Of a stretch of 64,000 nucleotides of DNA, positions 1-9,176 are shown piece after piece. Below the pieces are notes generated by a model. The model was given only the letters and a program-made list of their open reading frames with translations, was not told the origin of the DNA and searched no databases. Source of the stretch: Klebsiella sp. RIT-PI-d (GTDB lineage Bacteria; Pseudomonadota; Gammaproteobacteria; Enterobacterales; Enterobacteriaceae); the NCBI RefSeq assembly GCF_001187865.1, contig NZ_LGIT01000003.1, positions 496,001-560,000 on the forward strand, read 5' to 3'. The position numbers and the translations under genes were made by a program. Position 1 is the stretch's first letter; each line of letters opens with the position of its first letter.

Positions 1-875
1 CTGCCCATTTTCTTTTCCAGATGCCAGGCAAAGTCGGTTACCATTAGCGATACCTGTTCGGGAACCTGTAAATTATGCTTATGCAGAATCTGCATTATTC
101 CGCCGGCCATCTCTACGCTACCGCATAAAATAGCTTCCGGCCAGTGTTCTTTGGGATGTTCATTCAGCCACGCAGCAATCGCGGCGGCGGCTTCCTGAGG
201 AGAGAACGTTTCAGTAATAACTAAATCATGTTGTGGATCAAACGTTTTATGAAAATAACGATAAGCCTCTTTAATGCCCTCCAGACGGCGGCGCAATGTT
301 TCTCGTCGCAGACAGGTTAACGAGAGAATGTGCTGATAACCGCGTTCAAGTAAATAATGGGCGGCGCTAAAACCAATAGCCTGATGGTCCGGTGAAACAC
401 AATCCAGAGTCATATCCCGATCTACTGAGTTAATTAAAACGCAGGGTTTATTCAGGGTAGCAGTCAGCTTGAATATCGTTGGGTCGTCAGTTCCGATAAT
501 AATAATCGCGTCGATATCTTTATTACTGGCTTTTTCAAGGAATAATTTCAGGTCGGGTCGCTGCTCTTCAAGTGCGTAATAACTTAAATAGACATTTTGA
601 GCGGCGGTTGCTTCGGCAATACCTTTAGTGACTTCAAGATAAAAAACGTCACCGCGCGCGTTGAACGTTCGCTGGGGTGCAAAAACCGCGATGCTTTTGA
701 CATATAAGCGGCCACTGGTGAGTTCATCCAGAACCCCCATTTCACGTGCACACTGAACAATAGCTTCCCGCGCATTATCGCTGGTGTAGGATTTGCCATT
801 TAATACCCGTGAGACCGTGCTAATCGAGTAGCCAGTTTCCGCTGCGATTTGATTGATTTTTAGCCTTCCTGCCAT
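1..875 (-). CDS. LacI-family transcriptional regulator (C-terminus outside window)
   Basis: The minus strand is open from an ATG at 875 to the window edge, giving 291 residues. The N-terminus (MAGRLKINQIAAETGYSIST, continuing VSRVLNG) is a LacI-type helix-turn-helix with hinge helix. The rest fits a periplasmic-binding-protein-like sensor domain (about residues 60-291), so roughly 40 residues are missing at the edge. It is divergent from the oxidoreductase operon starting at 1067, the usual arrangement for a local sugar-responsive repressor. I infer that it controls that operon and answers to its substrate or an intermediate. The effector cannot be read from sequence. Confidence 0.9.
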   Translation of the reverse strand, partial: MAGRLKINQIAAETGYSISTVSRVLNGKSYTSDNAREAIVQCAREMGVLDELTSGRLYVKSIAVFAPQRTFNARGDVFYLEVTKGIAEATAAQNVYLSYYALEEQRPDLKLFLEKASNKDIDAIIIIGTDDPTIFKLTATLNKPCVLINSVDRDMTLDCVSPDHQAIGFSAAHYLLERGYQHILSLTCLRRETLRRRLEGIKEAYRYFHKTFDPQHDLVITETFSPQEAAAAIAAWLNEHPKEHWPEAILCGSVEMAGGIMQILHKHNLQVPEQVSLMVTDFAWHLEKKMG

Positions 876-902
876 AGTGTGACCCCGCTCGCAATCAATA
901 TC

Positions 903-946
903 TGCAAATTCTTGCAAAAACAATCGCATGATTTTAAAGCGTTTTC
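903..946. promoter_or_regulatory. Candidate operator elements in the LacI/oxidoreductase divergent region
   Basis: The 191-bp divergent region holds two imperfect dyads: TGCAA-N4-TTGCA at 903-916 and AAAGCGTTTTC at 936-946. The second loosely resembles a LacI-family half-site pair around a central CG. Either could bind the divergently encoded regulator; neither is a strong match, and I see no clear promoter hexamers. Confidence 0.3.
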
Positions 947-1066
947 TTCTTACCCATGACAACTTTGTCTTATCCCTGCGAGCATTCTCACAAATTGTGT
1001 TTGTTCTGAGCAACGCGCTTTTTTATTTTCCAGACAGTGTTTATTTAAGCGATAACAGGATGTGAC

Positions 1067-2221
1067 ATGAAAAGCGTTCGTTTCGGCATTATCGGCGTAG
1101 GGAATATTGGAACTGTTCATGCGCGTTATTTACTGGCAGGTGCCGTGCCTGAAGCCCGTCTGCTGGCAGTGTGTGACCACGATGCGGCTAAACACGAGGC
1201 AATACGTCAGTTGGTTGGTGAAAGTGTCACCCTTTTCAACGACGCAGAAACCCTGCTTAAAAGCGGGCTTATTGATGCGGTCATTGTAGCCACGCCTCAC
1301 TATGCCCACCCTGAACTTTCAATGCTGGCCATGCGTCACGGAATTCATACGCTGTGCGAGAAACCCGCAGGTGTTTATACCGCACAAGTTCGTGAGATGA
1401 ATGAATTTGCCGGGCGCAGCAATGTGGTGTTCGGCATCATGTATAACCAGCGCCCCAATCCGCTTTATCAGAAAGTCAAAGACCTGATTGATAGCGGCGA
1501 GCTTGGCGCGATCCGTCGATCAAACTGGATCATCACTAACTGGTATCGATCGCAAAGTTATTATAACTCTGGCGGCTGGCGGGCAACATGGAAAGGTGAA
1601 GGCGGCGGCGTTCTGCTTAATCAGGACCCGCACCAGCTCGATTTATGGCAGTGGCTGGTGGGAATGCCCGTGCGCATCCGCGCTTTCTGTCAGTTCGGTA
1701 AACATCGCCAGATTGAGGTCGAAAACGAGGTGACGGCTTACGCCGAATACGCCAGCGGCGCAACCGGAGTATTTATTACCACCACCGCTGAAGCACCCGG
1801 TACCAACCGTCTGGAGATCGCAGGCGATCGCGGCAAAGTAGTTGTTGAAGAAGGCAAATTGCGTTTCTGGCGGCTTCGCGAATCTGAAACGGCGTTCAAT
1901 GCCCGCTGGCAAAATGGTTTTGGCGAACCGGAATGCTGGGAAGTTACGCTTCCCGTCGCCGCGGAATGCAGCGAACACCACGTTATCACCGCCAACTTTA
2001 CCGCCGCGATCCTGCATGGCGCGCCGCTGATTGCCCCGGGTGAAGAAGGAATAAACGGTCTTACGCTCTCGAATGCCATGCACCTTTCAACCTGGCTGGA
2101 CGACTGGGTCGAACTTCCCATTGATGAGGCTCGCTACCTGTCGCTGCTCGAGGATCGCATAGCCTCTTCCGTGGAAAAAACATCGGCTAATCGCACGCTT
2201 GATGCTTCAGGCACCTGGTAA
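1067..2221 (+). CDS. Gfo/Idh/MocA-family oxidoreductase (first of four)
   Basis: This 384-residue protein begins with a Rossmann NAD(P)-binding motif (GVGNIG, about residues 9-14) and carries the EKP motif (CEKPAG, about residue 97) that defines the family. The LNQDPHQLDLWQW stretch matches the usual active-site His/Asp region of the C-terminal alpha/beta domain. Family members oxidise or reduce sugar, sugar-acid or cyclitol hydroxyls with NAD(P). It starts an operon with three more members of the same superfamily and a sugar symporter, so it probably oxidises or reduces the imported substrate. The substrate is unknown. Confidence 0.88.
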   Translation: MKSVRFGIIGVGNIGTVHARYLLAGAVPEARLLAVCDHDAAKHEAIRQLVGESVTLFNDAETLLKSGLIDAVIVATPHYAHPELSMLAMRHGIHTLCEKPAGVYTAQVREMNEFAGRSNVVFGIMYNQRPNPLYQKVKDLIDSGELGAIRRSNWIITNWYRSQSYYNSGGWRATWKGEGGGVLLNQDPHQLDLWQWLVGMPVRIRAFCQFGKHRQIEVENEVTAYAEYASGATGVFITTTAEAPGTNRLEIAGDRGKVVVEEGKLRFWRLRESETAFNARWQNGFGEPECWEVTLPVAAECSEHHVITANFTAAILHGAPLIAPGEEGINGLTLSNAMHLSTWLDDWVELPIDEARYLSLLEDRIASSVEKTSANRTLDASGTW

Positions 2222-2237
2222 CTAAGGAGGAAATAGT

Positions 2238-3422
2238 ATGCTGAACGTTGCCATTGTGGGCACCGGCAATATTGCTCATAACCATATCCAGAGTTATTTA
2301 CAGTTTGCCGACCGCTGCCGAATTGTCGCCCTGGTGGATATCTATCCTGAAAAAGCCGAGGAGAAAAAACAGCGCTATGGACTAACCAATGCGCAGGTAT
2401 ACAGCAGCCACGAAGCGATGCTGGAAGCCGAACTTCAGGTAGATATTGTCGATATCTGCACGCCACCTTACGTCCATGCTGAAATAGCTATTCACGCGCT
2501 GGATGCCGGAAAACACGTGCTATGTGAGAAGCCGATGGCAGCCTCTCTTCAGGAGTGCGACGCCATGATTGCCGCGCAAAACAGATGCGGGAAAATTCTC
2601 TCTGTTGTCGCGCAAAATCGCTTTTCCGATGCCTTCTGGCGACTCAAAAAAGCCGTCGACTCGGGCGAAATCGGTAAAATCTGTCATGCACAGGTGGACT
2701 CGTTCTGGTGGCGTGGCCGCTGCTATTACGATTTGTGGTGGCGTGGCACCTGGGAAAAAGAGGGCGGCGGCTGCACGCTTAATCATGCTGTACACCACAT
2801 TGACGCTATTCAATGGATGCTGGGCTTTCCCTCAGAGGTGGTAGCCATGATGACCAACGTAGCTCACGATAATGCCGAAGTGGAAGATCTCTCGGCTGCC
2901 ATTTTTCGCTATCCCAACGGCGCACTAACACAGCTTACCGCGTCGGTGGTCCATCATGGTGAAGATCAGAAAATAGTGATTCAGGGTGACAAAGCCCGCA
3001 TCAGTGCGCCGTGGGATATCTGGGCCAGCGTTTCAGCTGATAACGGTTTTCCTCAGCCAGAGCACGATCTTCAGCGAGAAGCCTGTCTTAATACTCTCTT
3101 TCATTCAACCCCGGCGCTGGCGTGGACCCTGCACAGCGGGCAAATCGATAACGTGCTTAGCGCTATTGCGCATGGTGCTTCACCGCTGATTGACGGAGTC
3201 CAGGGCAAGCGTTCACTGGAAATCATCACTGCTATCTATAAATCGTCGATCACCCGGCAGGTAGTGGCACTGCCTATCAGCACTGACGATCCCTGGTACC
3301 ACACGGGTGGACTGTTCTCACTGGCCCCGCGTTTTTATGAAAAAGCTGCCTCAGTAAAAAATTTTAGTGAAGTGGGTGCCATTCCACTGGGAAAAGACCT
3401 TGATACAGGAGCACGAAAATGA
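2238..3422 (+). CDS. Gfo/Idh/MocA-family oxidoreductase (second of four)
   Basis: This 394-residue protein has the N-terminal motif VGTGNIAHNH, a CEKPM motif near residue 97 and a LNHAVHHIDAIQW active-site region, so both the cofactor and catalytic signatures are intact. It follows the first paralogue by 16 bp with an AAGGAGG ribosome-binding site, and overlaps the third gene by 4 bp. The C-terminal tail, rich in Tyr/His/Gly (DDPWYHTGGLFSLAPRF), is longer than in its neighbours and may contribute to oligomer contacts or substrate choice. Four divergent paralogues in one operon suggest successive redox steps rather than redundancy. Confidence 0.88.
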   Translation: MLNVAIVGTGNIAHNHIQSYLQFADRCRIVALVDIYPEKAEEKKQRYGLTNAQVYSSHEAMLEAELQVDIVDICTPPYVHAEIAIHALDAGKHVLCEKPMAASLQECDAMIAAQNRCGKILSVVAQNRFSDAFWRLKKAVDSGEIGKICHAQVDSFWWRGRCYYDLWWRGTWEKEGGGCTLNHAVHHIDAIQWMLGFPSEVVAMMTNVAHDNAEVEDLSAAIFRYPNGALTQLTASVVHHGEDQKIVIQGDKARISAPWDIWASVSADNGFPQPEHDLQREACLNTLFHSTPALAWTLHSGQIDNVLSAIAHGASPLIDGVQGKRSLEIITAIYKSSITRQVVALPISTDDPWYHTGGLFSLAPRFYEKAASVKNFSEVGAIPLGKDLDTGARK

Positions 3423-4486
3423 GCCTTAATGACGGAATGAACTATGCCCCCAAAGGCAAACCGCAGCCGGTTGTAGCATCAGGCGAATTTATTATCGCGG
3501 CGGCCGCGCTGGATCACGGCCATATATATGGAATGTGTAACGGGCTTATCGAAGCAGGGGCGACATTAAAATGGGTATACGATCCCGATCCGGCGAAAAT
3601 CGATGCCTTTGTTCAACAGTATCCTCAGGTGCAAATCGCCGACTCACTGGACATCGTTTTGAACGACCCTGGCGTCCAGCTTGTTGCCGGGGCCGCTATC
3701 CCTTCGCAACGCTGTGCTCTGGGCCTGAAGGTAATGGATGCCGGCAAAGATTATTTTACTGACAAAGCCCCGCTGACTACCCTTGCCCAACTGGAGGCAG
3801 CAAAGCGTAAAGTCGCTGAAACCGGACGTAAATATGCGGTCTATTATAGCGAACGTCTGCACGTCGAAAGTGCGGTATTCGCGGGTCAACTGGTACAGCA
3901 GGGTGCCATTGGTCGCGTCATTCAAACGCTCGGGACCGGGCCGCACCGGGAAGGTAAGGGTCGCCCGGCCTGGTTTTATGACAAAGCATTTTTTGGCGGG
4001 ATACTGTGCGATATCGGCAGTCACCAAATCGAACAGTTTCTGTTTTATACCGGCAACAGCGACGCTCGCGTCGTAGCAAGCCAGGTGCGCAACGTCAATC
4101 ATCCAGACTATCCGCAGTTTGAGGATTTTGGTGATGCCATGCTGGCAGGGGAAAACGGCGCAACGGGCTATTTCCGCTGCGACTGGTTCACCCCGGATGG
4201 CCTTTCAAGCTGGGGAGACGGCCGCCTGACGCTACTGGGTACTGAAGGCTACATTGAGATCCGTAAATACGTTGATATAACCCGCGGCGAGCAGGATGTG
4301 GTGTATCTGGTCAATAAAAAGGGGGAATTCCGCTACCCGGTCGCCGGACAAGTTGGCTTCCCGTTCTTTGGTGAACTGATCAAAGATTGCCTTAATCGCA
4401 GCGAAAACGCCATGAGCCAGGCGCACGCCTTTAAGGCAGCCGAACTTTGCGTTAAAGCACAAATGCTGGCTAATGCCAGCCGCTAA
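3419..4486 (+). CDS. Divergent Gfo/Idh/MocA-family protein lacking the usual GxGxxG
   Basis: This 355-residue protein has the family's overall layout but is unusual. Where the neighbours have GxGxxG it reads AAALDHGHIYGM, and the EKP motif is replaced by DKAP (TDKAPLTT, about residue 120). GGILCDIGSHQIEQF keeps the catalytic-region His. Its start overlaps the previous stop by 4 bp, indicating translational coupling. The altered nucleotide-binding loop could mean a different way of holding NAD, or a non-redox role such as elimination or epimerisation of a keto-sugar. That is inference. Confidence 0.82.
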   Translation: MSLNDGMNYAPKGKPQPVVASGEFIIAAAALDHGHIYGMCNGLIEAGATLKWVYDPDPAKIDAFVQQYPQVQIADSLDIVLNDPGVQLVAGAAIPSQRCALGLKVMDAGKDYFTDKAPLTTLAQLEAAKRKVAETGRKYAVYYSERLHVESAVFAGQLVQQGAIGRVIQTLGTGPHREGKGRPAWFYDKAFFGGILCDIGSHQIEQFLFYTGNSDARVVASQVRNVNHPDYPQFEDFGDAMLAGENGATGYFRCDWFTPDGLSSWGDGRLTLLGTEGYIEIRKYVDITRGEQDVVYLVNKKGEFRYPVAGQVGFPFFGELIKDCLNRSENAMSQAHAFKAAELCVKAQMLANASR

Positions 4487-4496
4487 GGAGCCACCA

Positions 4497-5519
4497 ATGA
4501 GGTCGATAAATGCGGCAATTATTGGTTGTGGCGCGATTCATCTCAACCATGCAGAAGCGCTGAGACAGATACCGGGCACGCGTTTGCACGCTATTGTAGA
4601 CACCAATATCGCAAAAGGACATGCTCTGGCGGCGGCGTACGGATGTGACTTTTATCACGACTACCGGGAGATGTTGCAGGATAAAAACATTCAAGTCGTG
4701 CATATTTGCACCCCGCATTATCTGCATAAGACGATGATCGTTGCGGCGCTGGAGGCTGGCAAGGCAGTTTTTAGCGAGAAGCCCGTGGGAATGAATAGCC
4801 TGGAGGTGGCCGAGATTGCCGCCGCCGCAGCTTGCGCAACATCTCTGCTGGGCGTGTGTTACCAGAATCGCTATAACCCGACCAGCAAGGCGATCCAGGA
4901 CATCATCGCCTCAAACGCACTGGGGAAAATGCTCTGTATAAAAGCGGTTCTCACCTGGTCGCGCTCAGGCAGTTATTACACCCATAGCCCGTGGCGCGGG
5001 CGTTTTGCCACCGAGGGTGGGAGCCTGTTGATCAATCAGGCTATTCATACTCTGGATCTGATGCAGTGGTTCGCCGGGGGAGTCGATAGCGTAAAAGGCG
5101 TCGTTGAGAGCAGTCTTCTGGCTGGCACAATTGATACCGAAGATAGCGCGATGGCAACATTTTCTCTACGCAACGGCGCACGCGGCCTGTTCTGGGCGAC
5201 GAATAATCACACTACAGACTCGCCGCTAATGCTGGATATACATTGTGAAAATGGCGAGTTACAACTCAGGGATAGCATCCTGTGGCAGATTTGTGACGGT
5301 GAAAAAAAAGCCCTCGCGACGGATAACTCTCCAGTGGGTCAGGGCAAAAATTACTGGGGGGCGGGTCACCAAAAGGCTATAGAGCAATTTTATCAGGCGA
5401 TTCAATATAAGCCTGGCAGCGAATATATTGATATTGAACAGGCTGCAAAATCACTTTCAATCGTGGAGGCAATATATCGTTCATCACAATTAAGACAATG
5501 GATTGACATTCTGAATTAA
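4497..5519 (+). CDS. Gfo/Idh/MocA-family oxidoreductase (fourth of four)
   Basis: I place the start at the ATG at 4497, six bases after an AAGGAG ribosome-binding site, giving 340 residues. An upstream in-frame start at 4473 would lie inside the previous gene. The N-terminus has GCGAIH, followed by an SEKPVG motif (about residue 92) and LINQAIHTLDLMQW for the active-site region. It closes the run of four oxidoreductases. It resembles paralogues one and two more than the divergent third one. Substrate unknown. Confidence 0.87.
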   Translation: MRSINAAIIGCGAIHLNHAEALRQIPGTRLHAIVDTNIAKGHALAAAYGCDFYHDYREMLQDKNIQVVHICTPHYLHKTMIVAALEAGKAVFSEKPVGMNSLEVAEIAAAAACATSLLGVCYQNRYNPTSKAIQDIIASNALGKMLCIKAVLTWSRSGSYYTHSPWRGRFATEGGSLLINQAIHTLDLMQWFAGGVDSVKGVVESSLLAGTIDTEDSAMATFSLRNGARGLFWATNNHTTDSPLMLDIHCENGELQLRDSILWQICDGEKKALATDNSPVGQGKNYWGAGHQKAIEQFYQAIQYKPGSEYIDIEQAAKSLSIVEAIYRSSQLRQWIDILN

Positions 5520-5598
5520 CATTACTGATTCCAGTATTAAAGTGCGACTTATTATTTATGAGCCGCTATAAACCCTACATCGATCTGGAAATAAAAAA

Positions 5599-7146
5599 AT
5601 GGTTAAACCAACGGAAAGAAGAGTTGGTTATGGCATAGCGATTGGCTATGGCGTAACGGATTTATTTGGCGGAGGCGCTTTCGCCATTATTGGAACATGG
5701 CTTCTGTTTTTCTATACAACCTATTGTGGATTATCGATTCTGGAAGCCGGATCGATATTTGCGATTGCCCGGGTTATTGACGCCGTTCTCAGCCCGATCA
5801 TGGGGTACATTACCGATAACTTTGGCAATACCTGGCTGGGTAAGAAATTTGGTCGCCGTCGGTTCTTCTTATTAATTAGCAGCCCGCTTATGTTCTTATA
5901 TGCTTTATTGTGGGTTACCGATATGGGTTACTGGTATTATCTGGGAACTTATCTCTCTATTGAACTGCTTTCAGCCATGGTTCTTGTTCCCTGGGAAACG
6001 CTGGCGGCGGAAATGACCAATCGCTATAACGAACGTAGCCGCCTCTCTGGTGTACGCATGATCTGCTCCCAATTAGGTGGTTTTCTGGCGGTCTCCGTAC
6101 CGGGCCTGATTATGCAGTTCACCGGCAAAGACAACTCGTTCACGTACACCCTGACCGGCCTGATCTTTTCCGTTATATTCTGTCTGGCAGTGTTTTCAAC
6201 GTGGTGGTGTACCTGGGAAGCCAAAGACGTTCAGGAGGAAAATCATTTCCAGCCGCAGTTGAATCGCAGTAGTGGCTTACTAAATCATCTGAAATATCTG
6301 ATACTGGATCTGCTGTCCTCGTTTCGCATTCGTGCTTTTCGTCTCCACATTATCATTTATATATTTTCATTTACCGCGATGGATGTTTTCGGCTCAGTAT
6401 TTACCTACTACGTTGTTTACTGCCTGAGCCAGGATGCTTCTGCCGTATCTGGCTGGCTAAGTATTGCTGCTTTCGCTTCAATACCCGGTACTTTCGGTTT
6501 TATGCAATTACTTAATCGATTTAATGTCACTCCATCAGGTGCATTACGGCTCGCCTATGGCTGCATTTTTCTGGTGCTCGCCTTCTTATTTACCGTCTAT
6601 CTTACTGCCATTAGCGTGCCTGCCCTGCTGCTCTCCGGCGTATTTATCTTACTGGGTGCCGCCAGAGCCGGGCTTTATTATATTCCGTGGAATATTTACA
6701 GCTTTATTCCTGATATCGACGAAATGGTCACCCAACAGCGACGGGAAGGTATTTTTGCCGGCGTCATGGTATTGACGCGCAAAAGTACGGTGGCGCTGGC
6801 CATTCTTATTATCGGCCTTGTATTGCAGGAAGCCGGTTTTGTAAAAGGCAATGGTATCCAGCCGCAAAGCGCTCTACATGCCATTATTGGACTGATGATT
6901 TTCGCTACCGCAGCGCTGTTGTCGGTCAGTTTTTACGCCACCTATCGCTTTAAACTGACCCGTGAAACACACAAGTTACTGATCAAAGAGATCGCCCGCC
7001 GCAAACTGGGCGGCGACTATCGTGACTGCGACGACGAAACCCGGCAGGTGATTAAACAGCTCACTGGCTACGACTATGACCAGGTATGGGGTGGAGAAGC
7101 CAGTCGTCGTTTTAGCGAGAAAACGCCGATCTCAGTGGTCGAATAA
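5599..7146 (+). CDS. GPH-family (MelB/YicJ-like) sugar:cation symporter
   Basis: This 515-residue membrane protein has about twelve hydrophobic segments. The N-terminal stretch (GYGVTDLFGGGAF), the DAVLSPIMGYITD loop and the GRRRFF cytoplasmic motif are typical of glycoside-pentoside-hexuronide:cation symporters, a branch of the major facilitator superfamily that imports glycosides, pentosides and hexuronides with Na+ or H+. It follows the four oxidoreductase genes after 79 bp and is probably their substrate importer. The C-terminal ~60 residues are hydrophilic and cytoplasmic (KEIARRKLGGDYRDCDDET). Confidence 0.88.
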   Translation: MVKPTERRVGYGIAIGYGVTDLFGGGAFAIIGTWLLFFYTTYCGLSILEAGSIFAIARVIDAVLSPIMGYITDNFGNTWLGKKFGRRRFFLLISSPLMFLYALLWVTDMGYWYYLGTYLSIELLSAMVLVPWETLAAEMTNRYNERSRLSGVRMICSQLGGFLAVSVPGLIMQFTGKDNSFTYTLTGLIFSVIFCLAVFSTWWCTWEAKDVQEENHFQPQLNRSSGLLNHLKYLILDLLSSFRIRAFRLHIIIYIFSFTAMDVFGSVFTYYVVYCLSQDASAVSGWLSIAAFASIPGTFGFMQLLNRFNVTPSGALRLAYGCIFLVLAFLFTVYLTAISVPALLLSGVFILLGAARAGLYYIPWNIYSFIPDIDEMVTQQRREGIFAGVMVLTRKSTVALAILIIGLVLQEAGFVKGNGIQPQSALHAIIGLMIFATAALLSVSFYATYRFKLTRETHKLLIKEIARRKLGGDYRDCDDETRQVIKQLTGYDYDQVWGGEASRRFSEKTPISVVE

Positions 7147-7169
7147 GCGTAACACCGCTGTGTTAACTG

Positions 7170-7189
7170 CCCTGATCGCCTGATCAGGG
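7170..7189 (+). terminator. Hairpin after the GPH symporter gene
   Basis: CCCTGATC / GATCAGGG form an 8-bp perfect stem with a GCCT loop 24 bases after the stop codon. Only a weak T-rich tail follows, so this may be a poor or Rho-assisted terminator separating the oxidoreductase operon from ytfL. Confidence 0.5.
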
Positions 7190-7324
7190 TATTCTCACCC
7201 TCTGGCAGGCCTCCCCTTCCTTACGCTATACTACCGATGAAATTGCCACGCCAGTGCCTTCGGCGCGGCTTATCGTATTATCCAAACTTCCCTTCCGAGG
7301 ATCTGGCGAGAAGCCGGATAAACT

Positions 7325-8662
7325 ATGTTAAACAGTATTTTAGTAATACTTTGCCTGATAGCCGTGAGTGCATTTTTCTCGTTGTCTGAGATCTCGCTTG
7401 CCGCCTCACGAAAGATAAAACTCAAACTCCTTGCCGATGATGGCAATATTAACGCTCAACGCATTTTGAAGATGCAGGAGAACCCAGGAACCTTCTTTAC
7501 CGTCGTACAGATTGGCCTTAACGCCGTCGCCATTCTTGGCGGTATTGTCGGCGATGCTGCGTTTTCTCCGGCATTTTATGACATGTTAATTCGCTTTGTT
7601 TCACCAGAACTGGCGGAACAGCTGAGCTTCATCATCTCCTTTACTCTCGTTACCAGCCTGTTCATTCTGTTTGCTGACCTGACTCCGAAACGCATCGGTA
7701 TGATTTCGCCTGAAGCCGTGGCTTTACGTATCATCAACCCGATGCGCTTCTGTCTGTTTGTCTTCATGCCGCTGGTATGGTTTTTTAACGGTATGGCAAA
7801 CAACATTTTTCGGCTGTTTAAGCTGCCAATGGTGCGCAAAGACGATATCACCTCAGATGATATCTATGCAGTAGTGGAAGCAGGTGCGCTGGCAGGGGTA
7901 TTACGTAAGCAGGAACATGAGCTGATTGAGAACGTATTTGAACTGGAGTCCCGTACCGTTCCCTCTTCCATGACCTCGCGTGAAAACGTAGTGTGGTTCG
8001 ATCTGCATGAAGATGAAGAGAGCCTGAAGAAGAAAGTCTCCGAGCACCCGCACTCTAAGTTTCTGGTGTGTAAGGAAGATATTGACCATATCATTGGTTA
8101 TGTTGACTCAAAAGATCTGCTGAATCGCGTGCTGGCTAACCAAAGCCTGGCCCTGAGCAGCGGCCTGCAACTGCGTAATACGCTGATTGTACCGGATACA
8201 CTGACCCTCTCCGAAGCGCTGGAGAGCTTCAAAACTGCCGGCGAAGACTTCGCGGTCATTATGAACGAATATGCTCTGGTCGTTGGTATCATCACCCTGA
8301 ATGATGTCATGACTACCCTGATGGGCGATCTGATCGGCCAGGGAATGGAAGAGCAGATTGTGGCACGTGATGAAAATTCATGGCTTATTGACGGCGGAAC
8401 GCCGATTGAAGATGTAATGCGTGCCCTGGATATCGACGATTTTCCGCAGTCCGGCAACTATGAAACTATTGGCGGTTTTATGATGTACATGCTGCGTAAG
8501 ATCCCCAAACGTACTGACTCGGTTAAATTCTCGGGCTATAAGTTTGAGGTAGTGGATATCGATAATTACCGTATCGATCAGCTGCTGGTGACCCGTATTG
8601 ACAGTAAACCCACAGTGCTTACGCCGAAACTGCCGGATGCAGAAGAAAGAAGCGACATCTGA
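7325..8662 (+). CDS. ytfL: PaeA (YtfL), polyamine exporter of the CNNM/DUF21-CBS family
   Basis: The 445-residue product matches E. coli YtfL (PaeA), an inner-membrane protein reported to export putrescine and cadaverine and protect stationary-phase cells. Layout: an N-terminal four-helix DUF21/CNNM membrane domain (about residues 1-190), a pair of CBS domains (about 195-335) and a C-terminal CorC/HlyC domain. Length is within a few residues of the E. coli protein. A TATACT hexamer at 7227-7232 may be its -10 element. It marks the point where the conserved ytf gene order resumes. Confidence 0.93.
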   Translation: MLNSILVILCLIAVSAFFSLSEISLAASRKIKLKLLADDGNINAQRILKMQENPGTFFTVVQIGLNAVAILGGIVGDAAFSPAFYDMLIRFVSPELAEQLSFIISFTLVTSLFILFADLTPKRIGMISPEAVALRIINPMRFCLFVFMPLVWFFNGMANNIFRLFKLPMVRKDDITSDDIYAVVEAGALAGVLRKQEHELIENVFELESRTVPSSMTSRENVVWFDLHEDEESLKKKVSEHPHSKFLVCKEDIDHIIGYVDSKDLLNRVLANQSLALSSGLQLRNTLIVPDTLTLSEALESFKTAGEDFAVIMNEYALVVGIITLNDVMTTLMGDLIGQGMEEQIVARDENSWLIDGGTPIEDVMRALDIDDFPQSGNYETIGGFMMYMLRKIPKRTDSVKFSGYKFEVVDIDNYRIDQLLVTRIDSKPTVLTPKLPDAEERSDI

Positions 8663-8684
8663 TCCCCATCGCGCATAAACATCA

Positions 8685-8712
8685 ACGGCCCCTTCTGGGG
8701 CCGTCATTTTTT
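8685..8712 (+). terminator. Rho-independent terminator of ytfL
   Basis: ACGGCCCC / GGGGCCGT form a perfect 8-bp GC-rich stem with a TTCT loop, followed by CATTTTTT. The T-run is only on the plus strand, so it ends ytfL rather than the convergent ytfK. Confidence 0.92.
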
Positions 8713-8762
8713 ACCGCTTAGTTTTTTTCACTGCGTAGATTTTTCACTGCATAGCACGTTGA

Positions 8763-8969
8763 TTAAGCCATCTCAGTTTGCAGATGCAACACCTGACGAT
8801 TGACTTCAGACATCACAGATAAATGCTGCTTGTCCTTCACTTTAGGGATAAGGATTTTTCCCTTATCAAATTCAAAAGCGCCTACGTCCTTGATGTACAA
8901 CCGTCCACGGAACAGGATCTTCACGTATTTCGCTACCTGGCGAGGGTTGTAACGCTGGAAAATTTTCAT
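8763..8969 (-). CDS. ytfK: YtfK, stringent-response modulator
   Basis: This 68-residue basic protein ([20 protein letters not shown]...) matches E. coli YtfK in sequence and length. YtfK has been reported to promote SpoT-dependent (p)ppGpp accumulation under phosphate or fatty-acid starvation and belongs to the DUF1107 family. It is monocistronic, convergent with ytfL and divergent from ytfJ. E. coli ytfK is in the PhoB regulon, but I could not find a convincing Pho box upstream here. Confidence 0.93.
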   Translation of the reverse strand: MKIFQRYNPRQVAKYVKILFRGRLYIKDVGAFEFDKGKILIPKVKDKQHLSVMSEVNRQVLHLQTEMA

Positions 8970-9176
8970 TCTTCTTTACTCCTGCTGAAGATTACGCCCT
9001 TGTGGTGCCACATTTGGACCAACTGTTTTGAGACGCAAATTTAATGCCCTATGACTATAGACCAGAACCACCGACACACCCAGTGTGTATAAGTTTATTT
9101 ACCGTTTGATTACAATTAATCAGAATTTTCTTTCAGACATGTCATAAACGCAGTATAAGCCTTCATTTTTTAACCG

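Noticed and set aside
1643-2121. Long minus-strand reading frames opposite the first oxidoreductase
   Set aside because: They lie wholly within a conserved coding gene on the other strand, have no ribosome-binding site and match no family.
9140-9155. TGTCATAAA element between ytfK and ytfJ as a Pho box
   Set aside because: A PhoB site needs two direct repeats about 11 bp apart; the only second copy (TTTCA) is offset by 9 bp and the orientation relative to ytfK is unclear.
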